NCBI RefSeq assembly: GCF_037975245.1 | Contig: NC_092575.1 | Location: 26,314,841-26,378,840, forward strand | Direction: 5' to 3' | From: Apostichopus japonicus | Taxonomy: Eukaryota; Echinodermata; Holothuroidea; Aspidochirotida; Stichopodidae | DNA: 64,000 bases | Part shown: piece after piece, positions 25,023 through 36,200 of the stretch | Numbering within the stretch: the stretch's first letter is position 1 | Layout: each line of letters begins with the position of its first letter | Program-made: the position numbers and the translations under genes | Notes under the pieces: model-generated | Told to the model about the DNA's origin: nothing | Databases searched by the model: none | What the model saw: the letters and a program-made list of their open reading frames with translations, nothing else

Positions 25023-28000
25023 ATGGCTATGAACCTTACCCAGCAGCAGCAGATGCAAATTTTAGCAGACTTAGAGATCGAAATGATGGCTGATATGTAC
25101 AACAGGTCAGTTCATTTGCTATAGTTGAACCAACTCAGTTGTGACTCACAGTCACAGTTTTCGCGAATCTAGCCTAGCCGAGGCTTTGCGTATACTTTCT
25201 TTAGTCTCACTCTCTGTACTAAATGAAAAACTTAGATTATCGAAAACGCAGAAAACCAATTTAATAATCTAGAGATTTTAATTGAAATACTTTCTGCAAC
25301 TGATTCATAACATTGATGATTATGGTACTTTGTCATATAGTTTGCCAGATTTAGTTGTAATACTAACAGCAAATTACATTTATAAGACCTAGCCTAGTAA
25401 AGTACTACTATTTTTAACTAGGCTACTACTACTAGCCTACTACTAGTACTAGGCCTAGTGCGAGCAGAAGTACATACTAGTACAGTAGTAGCAGACCTAG
25501 TAAGTAGTAGTAAACAGGGCTCGAATTTCGTAATTTCTAGGGCAGGCCAACTGACCTTGGAATACATGTTTTTAGGGAGGGCATCAAGGCCAGTGGGGAG
25601 GGCAGCAAGGCCAATGCTGAAATTGTGAGCAGGGCACCAAGGCCACTTTGAAAAATGATGCGAAGAATGTCTCAATTTGTAACCTGTTTTATTTTCCTCA
25701 GCAAAAATTACTTATCGCAGAGAATTTCAGTTTAACACCAGTTTAACACCTGCATTTAACACCATGGGAAACCCTGTTCACTCCATCACTCAGAGGAGTC
25801 TGAAACACTGTCACTGAGGGGATCTTCCTCGATCAGGGGCAAGTCCCTTGGCTTACAGGATCTCATATATGGCCTTCTGACAGCCAATCCACCTGACCAC
25901 CACCTCTGCACCGCATCCTTGAAACAGATGGTGCCTGGTGCAGGTCCCTCGCTGCACACCCTCAGCAGGTCTTCCACGGTCTGGCGGCCCAGGCTCAGAC
26001 GGCCGTCACCCTGAAATCTCTTGATGAAGGAGAACTGTCTTTCCACCTGTGCCGTGGACACAGGCATCACCAGGATGATGCGCACCAGGTGCAGCAAGTT
26101 GGGATATTTGTCTGCCTTATCCTGCAGCATCTTCTGGAACAGGGGGATGAATTTGTCTTTTCTGTGATGCCTGCCAATGTCCACTTTCATCCTGGCCCAC
26201 TCCACTTTTTTCCCATCGGCGCCTTGCACTTAGCCCCACTCGATTTTACAGAAGTTTATGACACTCCGATATCACAGGCGATATCACCCGTACCACCGGG
26301 AATGATTTTTTTCCGAATACACACAGGCCCCCTCCCCCCCCAAAAAAAACATCATCGGCGAAAATATGCTCGAACTTTCATGATCATACCCGGACCCGCT
26401 ACGGTTTGGGTTCTCAAACCGCCGCGTAGCACTCCTCCATGAAACAGCATTATTATTATGAAATTCATACACAACGCCGAAACACTGTCGATAATACAAC
26501 TTAACTGCATATGCTTCCAGTGTACAACTCTCCACTACATAATTATTCGGTCTTCCGACTCCCGTCTGAAATTGGGTGTACTTGTAATTGCCAATAGTGA
26601 CACACCCTCCCGAAATAATCCTGTGTAACTTGACTCTACTGGGAATTTCCCAGATTCTACCAAGCACCTCGCATTCATGTAGTTGTTAAGCCAATAAGCG
26701 AGCACGATTCTGTGACGTCAATCAGCCAAGCTGTATAATGGTACTACTGTGTGCAGGTGTGGTTTGACCGTAGCTGCTACTGGTTGTAAACTTTTTCGAA
26801 CTTTCTTTCAATTTACGATAAATACAGGTATGTTATACATACATATACGTGAATGATATGGTTAGGAAGCTAAACATGTTCTCTCTCGGAATATGATGAT
26901 TTTGTTCACATTGTTGTCCCTGGAATAATTTCTTCGCGATTCTAGAAACACTGTATTGCATTACGACTGAATTTCCCACTGAACTACGTTACGAAAATGC
27001 AATGACAGCCCGCGGAGCGGTCGTATATTAATCAGTTGGATAGGCTCACATGCGTGTACCGTTAGAATGCGGTACGTTTTCACACCAACTACCAAGGTCA
27101 GTACTGTGATGATGTTCAATTTTCGATCACAGTTCGTTATTCACGTCCTGTGACCGCGATACGCTAGCATGCTCTTCATCATTTTCCGCGAATAATAGCC
27201 ACGCTTTTTCGGAACATATGATTCGTTTTTTTGTCATTCTCAAAGTCGCATTTGTCCAATGCCTATTCCTGCAAAAGGCACGGAGGCCAATGGGTAAAAA
27301 GGGCAAGGCCAGTACTGGCCTTGATAGTAGTAATTTTCCCTTGGGCATCGCGGCCAGTGGCGAGGGCACCCGCGGCCATGGCCGCACTGGCCGCCGCTTA
27401 TTTCGAGCCCTGGTAGTAAAGTACTGAATACTAGTAGTAGCACATAGCCCATGTAGCCTAACAGTAACAGCATAAATTACGGCTAGCTCCTAGGCCTTTT
27501 AAGGGCTTAGTTAGGCTTTCGCTGAAAATGGGGGGGATATTGTCCAGCCATACATAAGGCTCCAAAAATGTTTAGTTTCGGCCTAGGTCGAATTCAATGA
27601 CTTCGAATTGAGATTGTAGAAAAACCTTGGTTGTAAACATGGGCTTAGTAATATAGCCAAGGTTACTTGTCAAGGCAAGGTCCTAATTCCACTTTCAGCA
27701 AAACAATCAATTTAAAGGCAATGTGCTGCGCAACATAAATTATATGGTAGCAAATCCTGGTTGTCATACACACTAAGGTTACTATCACAGCTCAAGGTAA
27801 ACACTTACACAGTAAGTTAGAAATAAATAGGACAAACAAGAAGTAGCAGTTGCTAATCAGCCTAATGCTGCCATTGTTACTGTTCTCTGGCATACATAGC
27901 TTGGCCTCAAAGCTGAAAACTATGCATTTGAGTATTAACCATGTATATTAACTTATTTTCAGGATGACCACAGCATGCCAGAAGAAGTGTATTCCAAACA

Positions 28001-28149
28001 CTTACAAGGAAGGTGATCTATCTAAGGGGGAAGCTGTTTGCCTGGACAGATGTGTGGCAAAATACATTGAGATCCATGAGTCAATGGGAAAGAAACTGAC
28101 GGAAAAGTCTATGCAGGAACAGGCAGCTGCTACACCAGGCCAAAGCTAG
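25023..28149 (+). CDS. TIMM10: Mitochondrial import chaperone Tim10
   Basis: Exon 1 is 25023-25105 and exon 2 is 27963-28149. The donor AACAG/GTCAGT and acceptor TTTTCAG/G rebuild an Arg codon. The product is 89 aa (vertebrate form about 90 aa). The N-terminal helix ([15 protein letters not shown]) is followed by the twin CX3C motifs of small Tim proteins, CQKKC and CLDRC, which form the two intramolecular disulfides. Tim10 pairs with Tim9 in the intermembrane space to escort carrier proteins to the TIM22 complex and inner membrane. I chose the start at 25023 because a second in-frame Met two codons later is less like the usual length and the context ACAAGATGG is favourable. The 2.86-kb intron contains a hAT transposon. 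Confidence 0.96.
25515..27412 (-). mobile_element. hAT transposon in TIMM10 intron 1, intact ends
   Basis: The left end CAGGGCTCGAATTTCG and right end TTTCGAGCCCTG are inverted repeats (CAGGGCTCGAAAT type). GTAGTAAA is duplicated exactly on both sides (25507-25514 and 27413-27420). Both subterminal regions carry runs of GGCCAGT/AAGGCCA words. The element is 1,898 bp. A partial transposase lies inside on the minus strand. Confidence 0.93.
25786..26229 (-). pseudogene. hAT transposase, C-terminal part only
   Basis: An open frame of 147 residues. The central segment [19 protein letters not shown], followed by a paired-helix end, is the hAT family dimerisation region ('S...ER.FS..k.....R..L' signature). 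A full hAT transposase is several hundred residues, and the zinc finger and catalytic core are not present upstream. This is therefore an internally deleted or replaced copy and cannot move itself. Confidence 0.8.
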
Positions 28150-29139
28150 TTGCAGCTTTCCTTTCTGTTGAGGCAGATGGTATCTTCTATGCAACAAGAG
28201 AGATGGAAGATTTCAACCCATGGAGGGACAACTTGGAGGAAAGAAGAATATGTGATTCTGAATTTGTCAAGTAATGGATCTTACAATGCTGCCACCATCC
28301 ATGTACCATGGATATGTTAGTTCAAGGGTTTATTCAAGATTGGCATTAGTTAGCAACATCTGTTTCTATGTCAATTTTAAGCTGGATTGCATTGTAATGT
28401 AATGGAATGAGTCTAGGTAGAATGTAATTTGTTCATAGAAAAAAATATAATCAGAGAGAAAATTCTATTCCTATTTGGTTTTGAGGATATGAAGTATGTT
28501 AAATTAGATTGGTTTGTCTGTTTAACCTCCTCATGAAACTCAATTTTGCATCACATTAAGGGACCTTGTTAGAAGTTTTCCTGGAGTTTCATATAATCTT
28601 CTAGACACCACGGCTATATGTCCCTGATGAACTGACCTGTTTGTTAACCATATTATACAATCTACACTGACTCCTAATTTGTATTGACTTTCATTTCGCT
28701 TGCAAGGTTTTGATTGGGTGTTTTGTGAGCTATGAGCTCATCATTCCAGTCACTTTGATGAATGAGCCACCAACTATTTATAGCTAGTATTTTTAAAAGC
28801 CGTAAGTGGCATTATGAAGGTTTAACAATGTTGTTTTTAATGGTCTGTTACATATTTGTAAGGTCTTCAAGCACTGGCACCAATATGAGCAAGCTAGAAA
28901 CTGCTCAAAGTATAGCATTTTTCTAGAAGATTCTGACTCTTCTAATTATCCACATGCATGCATAAGAATTCAGTCAGACAATTGCATATTTCAGTGAGTG
29001 TGGAAGTGAAATATACCTTTTGAAGGTTGCGCATGAGTGACCATTATTTGAGATTCTACCATATATCCTGTAAGTCTTTCTTAGAGGCAACCTTTGATGC
29101 AACACAATTTAAGAACCTGGATATCTTATAGGTCATCAA

Positions 29140-29145
29140 AATAAA
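29140..29145 (+). terminator. Candidate polyadenylation signal of TIMM10
   Basis: The first AATAAA I found on the plus strand after the TIMM10 stop codon, about 1 kb downstream. It is a hexamer only; another lies at 29599. Confidence 0.3.
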
Positions 29146-31280
29146 AAAGGTCTTCAATTCGTGGTTATCATTTGGATGCATTTTTGGTGTAGAAAGTTAT
29201 TCGATAAATTCACGATGCTAAGAACACACAATTTTCTTACAGATTGGATGAGAATGCTTCTATTTTGCCCTGAATGTTTCAATTTCTTGCAAAAGATTTC
29301 AAATGAAACGAATGGAATGTCAGATACTTTAATGTTGTTTTGACCTGTTTTACCTAGAAATTGACATTGAGAAATGAAATGAATTAATGCACAATACGAT
29401 AAAGGATTTGTGCTTGCAATATTTCAAGTAATAATTGAACCAATATGATGTTAGCTGGTTACACATCAGCATATTTCAATGAAACAGGGTTTTACTTAAA
29501 TGAGTGTCATACAGTAAACATGGAACATATATTGAGTTTTTCCGATGTTAAAGGATTAGTTCAGGTGTCACAAATGTTTATGTTAGATGAAAGAGGACAA
29601 TAAAAGAAACCCAGTAGTGAAGAAATTATTGAAATATCTTCTTCCGTTTAGGAGATATTCAAGTTTAAAGTTCTATCTGATTGTGTAGAAACTGCTGATA
29701 TCAGACTAGCTGTGATGTCATATCCTCACATTCCTGAAAAGTCTTTGTTATTTTATTAAAATATTTTGTAAGAGTTTATGACTTACAACCAAAAGATACA
29801 TCAGGAGATCTCATATGTGTCAAGGGAAGTATTTTAGATTTTCTGAAGAATGTTTGATTATTTTTTTTAGATTTGTGAAAAAAAATGTAATTATTTTTTA
29901 AAGAAATATATTGACACATGTTAAGGAAGTGAGGATGTGACATCACACCCTCACAGTTAGTCTTTCTACACCAGTCATTTGCAAAGAAATTTTGAAATCT
30001 TCAAAGTGTGATATCTCCTTAACAGAGAATGCTATCATGGTAGTTTCTTCACTATTGTGTTCGTCTTTTTAAGCTCTTTCATACAAGATAGACATGTCAG
30101 ACACCTGAACCAATCAGCAGTTTTGTAAAACCCTTTGAGTTTTGAGAAAGTGGACATTTTTATAAACATTTGGATAGGAAACTATGGAAAGTCATTATTA
30201 GGATTTTCTAGTGTGATTGTGAAACTTTTATCAATGAGAAAATATTCTACACTGCTAGTTGGAAACACCATCTCAATATCATGTCCCTTGAGATACGGTT
30301 GATTGAATGTAGGCTGTTTCGATTGGCTAAACCTTCGACGACTACTCCAGGAAATTGGATCAGAGTAGGAGGTCTCTGATGTCATCTGGGTAAATGCTCT
30401 TCAAAAGGCTTTACTTATATTATTATAATATTCTTGGTGATTTTTCCATGAAACCTGATACATTTGGAATGTTTGCTCAGCTATCACAGATCTCTGTACT
30501 TAGAATTTCATCAAGATGTATCTCTTTTTGTAGAAATAACTTTTCCTCCTGGTTAAATGATTGACAAAGACAGTTTAAGCTGAATTGTTGTGAGGACATC
30601 ATCCATTCTGCTTTTGCCGGATTCATTTTCAAAATATCACCAAAAATTGAAAAATTCATAAAAAATGATACTAAATGCTATGTGGATGTGGTTTTCACAT
30701 AAAGATTCTGCTAAACATTCAACTTCCTGTGCAAGACAATCCTTTTAACTGCACAATTAGTAATTTTTGTTTAAGATTGCTACTATATTGACAGAAAGAT
30801 CTCCTTTTAAGTAATGAAACTTGGATAAGTTGACATGTATTGTGTGAACCTGTCCATACATAAAGCAATGGTTTCTTCATGTAACGAGATGGGTGTCTAC
30901 TGAATACCTTTTTCTCCAATTGAAAATGAAATTTCGAAAATAAAAGAAATTTCACAAATACTACCTTATCTTCACTTTTTCTTTATTACTGTAGTTTCAT
31001 CTTATTTACAAGCACTTAACATCTCCTTTACTTACACATATATTTAAATCCCCTTAGAAACAATAAAGTAAGATAAAAATAAAACAAAATGTTTATCCGA
31101 GGCTCCATATAATGGAGTATGGCTTACCAACAGTTAATGTTGCAGCAATATAAAAATTGCTATAGTTGTTTACATGTGCATGATTAAATTCTGAATCCCA
31201 TCTGCAATAAGTTGTTCTAGGTTTACTAGGCTAAAAGGAAATGTAAAATAAAGGATTTAAGGAATGATCTCAAGCAACAT

Positions 31281-31409
31281 GAAGTCTGTACATAAATAAG
31301 TCTGTACATAAATAAGTCTGTACATAATAAAGTCTGTACATTAAGTCTGTGCATGAGTAAGTTTGTACACAAGTAAGCATGTACACAAGTAAGTCAGTAC
31401 ATTGAGTAA
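31281..31409. repeat. Short ~15-bp tandem repeat
   Basis: About eight diverged copies of a unit like AAGTCTGTACATAAAT, getting less regular to the right. It lies between TIMM10 and the GPR143-like gene. Confidence 0.8.
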
Positions 31410-32669
31410 GTATTTGTGCCAAGCCTAACCTTTGCCTGAGCTTCCTTTGAAAATCACATATAAAAGATACAACTATCACATGTGCATCACATGTGCACCA
31501 CATGTGAAGCTGTGTATCACCATATCATCTTTGGGAATGAGTACCACATCACACTTGAGACTGGGTACCACATCACTCTTGTGTTGGGTACTGCATTCCA
31601 AGTCTTATCAATTTCAAATTTCATCAGGGCAATTGTTATTTTTTTCTAAAATGAACAAAAAGGAACAGAAAAACAAACTAAATACAAAAGAAATTGCAAC
31701 AAAGTTTTTTCAAAGGTGAAAAGCGAGCCTCGTTAAAACATCAAAATCAAGCAAAAATAGTAGTACTGGTAAAATATTTGAAACAAAATATAAATATTAC
31801 TCTTACTGTAGAAACTATAAAAACATCCTTATATTCAATAAAGTACAAATATGGTGATTAATAGGCAAGGTTTACATCACATTTTACATCAGTCGCTGTA
31901 GGTAATTACAACTGATACACCAGAACTTTTAGAAAGTTTTAATAACGTCTTTAAGTCACATATGAGACATCAGAAATTGTGATGGTTAATAGTAGTTCAT
32001 TTCTTTAAATAGTCATTGACTTTTACACTATTCAAATGAGGTAAAATTTCACAATGTTTGTGTCTTAAAAATAAGAAATGTTAATACATGATGCCAATTA
32101 ATTCAATCCACAAGTTGAACCAAGGTCTAATTATTGTCAGCCTTGTATAGTTATTTACACCACACCCTTCATACTGTGAACTATTAAGCTGCTTAATTAA
32201 ATGCAAAGTAATAACTACCAGAGAGGCTTGCCTCTCAAAATGAATTATTTTGGGTGGCCTGTATTTGACATTTCTCCGTCAATATTCAAGACCTCCACAT
32301 TTAGAGCCAAATTTGTACGCTATTTTGGAAAATGTTTATGCCAGATATGTAACACTGATAAAGATACAAACCAGTACTCTTTATTTGGAGATCATGAAGA
32401 GAAAATCTGACAAGCAAAATCGTGGAAGCACTTTCATAAATTTGAACAAATAATCAGGATAAATTGTAGCAGCAACGACAGATAAATAACACTAGCATAC
32501 TTGATCTACTCAAAGATTCCAATCTTTTGAAGAATCGAAACAAAGCTTTGCTACGACAATCCTCTTTTGTCCAAAAATGTTTTAGTTCTATAAATGCTAC
32601 AAACACCAGATTTTTGAATGCTGGTATCAAAAACATATATTTACACAAAATGATCCATATGTTGGTTTA

Positions 32670-33036
32670 TTAAAGGCATTGAAGACTCGCCCCGAACGGC
32701 GTGCCGTGCTCTGTAAAAGTTAACTTTCCGTTGCTTGCAAGTGAAGTTTTCTCTTGTCGCTACAAAATGCAGACAGTAATGAAACGTGATACCTTGTTAT
32801 CTTTAGCTGGACCTGAGATGTCCATTGCTGTATCGTTTTTACACTGTGCTGTGGGTATTGACCGCAGCTGTATGTACTGACTGTACACTAGTGTCTAATT
32901 ACCGACGGTAGCAAGCTGTGTGTGCATTTTCTGGGATCGATGGTGGTTTGTAATACTTCTGTTACACCTCATTCGAAACTAGGTCAGATTACCGGCATTA
33001 GACGTTTCTTTTTGCGCGAGTCTTCACACCCTTTAA
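32670..33036. mobile_element. TTAA-flanked MITE, copy A
   Basis: TTAA lies at both edges (32670-32673 and 33033-33036), with inverted ends AGGCATTGAAGACTCGC and GCGAGTCTTCACACCCT. There is no ORF. The same family occurs at 42299-42695 (inverted) and 55762-55970 (internally deleted). TTAA duplication is typical of piggyBac-type transposition, but the TIR sequence itself is not one I recognise. Its right end is 12 bp from the stop codon of the GPR143-like gene. Confidence 0.85.
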
Positions 33037-33047
33037 AAAGACCTGGT

Positions 33048-33254
33048 CTACAGCATCATACTTCGGAGTAGGGGTGTCTGTTCGCCTGTGCCCGTCGCGT
33101 TCAAGGAGGTTGGTCCCGACAACTTCCCAATGTAGCCAGCACTGTCTGTCTCCAGCTGTTGGCTTGTTTCTCGGCTGGTTTGTACTTTTGTACATCCTGC
33201 CGGACCCCAGTACACCAGGGCATTAAAAAATGCTTGCAACGGATTCAAAAGAGC
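33048..33254 (-). CDS. GPR143: GPR143-like terminal exon
   Basis: A strong acceptor (TTTTTCTCCTTTCTGAAAG) is followed by 68 codons and TAG. It encodes helix 7 and a tail of about 48 residues rich in S, T, G and Q. The MITE at 32670-33036 begins 12 bp after the stop, so the start of the 3' UTR is made of transposon sequence. Confidence 0.88.
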   Translation of the reverse strand, partial: ALLNPLQAFFNALVYWGPAGCTKVQTSRETSQQLETDSAGYIGKLSGPTSLNATGTGEQTPLLRSMML

Positions 33255-36200
33255 CTTTCAGAAAGGAGAAAAAGAATGCCGCAATTTTTATAATTCTCTC
33301 TGTTAATTTTATATAAGCTACAATGGAAGTGAAGGGTTAAACACTATATAGGTTTCAAGTTTCTTTGTAGAACACAATATTTCATAGCTTGAGTTTTTAC
33401 AGTTAGTTGTATATTATTTTACTGTTGAGAAAAATAAAGTGGTCCAGACTATTATGGCTACATTTTGTTTAATGAGTTTTCATCAGGTAAAACCAAGTTT
33501 ATTTTCCAGGTAATCAAAGGTTACAACAGACCTGATTAAAGGGGACACAAACCCAACTATCACCTTTACCTTAACTAATCCCAACTATCACCTTTACCTT
33601 AATTAATCCCAACTATCACCTTTACCTTAATTAAGCCCAACTATAACCTTTACCTTTATTAAACCCAACTATCACCTTTACCTTTATTAAACCCAACTAT
33701 AACCTTTACCATTATTAAACCCAACTATCAAATTTACCTTTATTAAACCCAACTATCACCTTTACCTTAATTAACGACAGGGACCAATGTGAAGACCAAC
33801 TCCCGAAAACATGTATTATGCAAATATCTTGTTCTGTACGGGAGATATCTTGGTTGAAAAGTCTTGCCTGGGAGCTGTCATTATGTAAATCTTCCAAGTC
33901 ACCATCCCACTAGAATCTGAATCCTGTCACTTAATCTTTTATTTTCATTTTCATATTGTCCAGGTAGAATATGACCAGTGTTGACCCTGAAACCTAAGCC
34001 ATCTTTATGTCATATTAAGAGCTTCGATAGTTTAGATTCAGCACTTGCAGTACTCATCTCCATTACAGAAAGAAACAAATCTTGTAATAAACAAAGAGAA
34101 GCAAAAATAATTTGAGGCAAGTGTCACTCGCATATGTAGACTTGATCAAGCCTTGGGCTTTGTCAGTTGCTATAGCAACAGTTTCCATGGTAATGGTTAA
34201 GTTTCCTGAGCAACTACTCCTGGGGTGTCACCCATGGTGGGGTAAGGCACGATGACTGAAAGTTCATGACTTGGGGGACGGGGGGAAAGGAGGGACAGTG
34301 GGGGGGTCGGGGGTCAAAATGTGTCCATTTGCATGAATGTGGGTGTGTGTCCAATTTTGTGTCAAAAACTCCTAAACAGCTGAGCAGATTTTCTTCATAC
34401 TCTGTGGGAAGGTACTCCACGGTGAACCAAAGTTCAGAGGTCAAATTTAGTGAAAATCATTTTGTTTTTGGCTTCAACACCAAGGGAAAACACTGAATTG
34501 ACATGGAACCTTCAGAAGCAAAATGGAAATTGGCAAGTACTATCGAGATATGTTGTTGCCATGGCAACAAACGTCACAATGTTAAAGGTCAAATGTATAT
34601 TTTTATTGCAATTTTGTGTAAAAAACTCTTCCTAAATGGCTGTGCCGATTTCACTTCAAACTTGGTGGGATGATCCTTCATGAAGACACACACAGCATGG
34701 GAAGTGCTCCATTAGGAAAATATTTGTTCATCAATTTTGATGTGAGCTGATCAGCTCAAAACATGGGACAGTGCCCCTAATAATCAATACTCTTACCATT
34801 GTTAGCCATATTGGTATGTAGATGCCACGGGAATCATGCGAATAATTGACACCGAGAGACAACTGAATACCCATGATGGCAGCATTGAGAATGTTCGGCG
34901 CCCAGCTGAAGAGAGAAATATAAGAAGAGAGAAATATGAGAATATTTGTTTCATGAAAATGGGAAACGTCTGTCGTCTCATAGCAAAGATGCTGCTACCA
35001 GGAAAAAAGAGCTATTTATGTTGTGATTATTCACAACTTTGATAACAGTTCTGATGAGCATGTGTGTGTCCTGTCCACCTTTGTGTTCCTCTTAGCCTGA
35101 TGATGTCATGTTGAACAGGGTGTCACACTATAAACTCTGTCTTTTGGAAGTTATTCTTCCACGTTAACTGATTAATTGGTAGCAACTTCTTTTGACTTCA
35201 CAAAAAATGGTTTACAATGTTCATGAATGTGCACTGTTTAACTTCCGATGACTATTTCTGCCTAAGAATCTTACATATTGACCGTATCATATAATTCAGC
35301 CCTATTAGAAAGAACATGTGCTTTAGACGATCTTTGAATCTATCAATGCTATTGCAAATTGGAATCTATCAACGTTATTATTCATGCAGATAGTGCTTTA
35401 GATAACCAGGGAATGGGAAAGGGTAGAGGGGTTAGGATGGGAATGGATAGAGGGGTTAGGATGGGAATGGGTAGAGGGGTTAGGATAGGAATGGGTAGAG
35501 GGGTTAGGATGGGAATGGGTAGAGGGGTTAGGGTGGGAATGGGTAGAGGGGTTAGGATGGGAATGGATAGAGGGGTTAGGATGGGAATGGGTAGAGGGGT
35601 TAGGATGGGAATGGGTAGAGGGGTTAGGATGGGAATGGGTAGAGGGGTTAGGGTGGGAATGGGTAGAGGGGTTAGGATGGGAATGGATAGAGGGGTTAGG
35701 ATGGGAATGGATAGAGGGGTTAGGATGGGAATGGATAGAGGGGTTAGGATGGGAATGGGTAGAGGGGTTAGGATAGGAATGGGTAGAGGGGTTAGGATGG
35801 GAATGGATAGAGGGGTTAGGATGGGAATGGGTAGAGGGGTTAGGATGGGAATGGGTAGAGGGACTAGGATGGGAATGGGTAGAGGGGTTAGGATGGGAAT
35901 GGGTAGAGGGGCTAGGGTGGGAATGGGTAAAGGGGTTAGGGTGGGAATGGGTAGAGGGGTTAGGATGGGAATGAGTAGAGGGGTTAGGATGGGAATGGGT
36001 AGAGGGGCTAGGGTGGGAATGGGTAGAGGGGTTAGGATGGGAATGGGTAGAGGGGTTAGGATGGGAATGGGTAGAGGGGTTAGGATGGGATTGGGTAGAG
36101 GGGTTAGGATGGGAATGGGTAGAGGGGTTAGGATGGGAATGGGTAGAGGGGTTAGGGTGGGAATGGGTAGAGGGGTTAGGATGGGAATGGGTAGAGGGGT

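Larger units (their letters stand above)
28150..32665. other. Intergenic stretch and presumed 3' UTRs
   Basis: No coding exon is supported. It must hold the TIMM10 3' UTR (candidate AATAAA at 29140-29145 and 29599-29604) from the left and the GPR143-like 3' UTR from the right. Short open frames on the minus strand at 30182-30955 have no recognisable motifs. Confidence 0.5.

Noticed and set aside
26284-26667. 127-residue minus-strand ORF inside the TIMM10-intron hAT
   Set aside because: No recognisable transposase motif; it is not continuous with the C-terminal domain and is probably non-coding element sequence.
34836-35042. 68-residue plus-strand ORF
   Set aside because: It is antisense to exon 7 of the GPR143-like gene, whose splice sites and phase fit the family.
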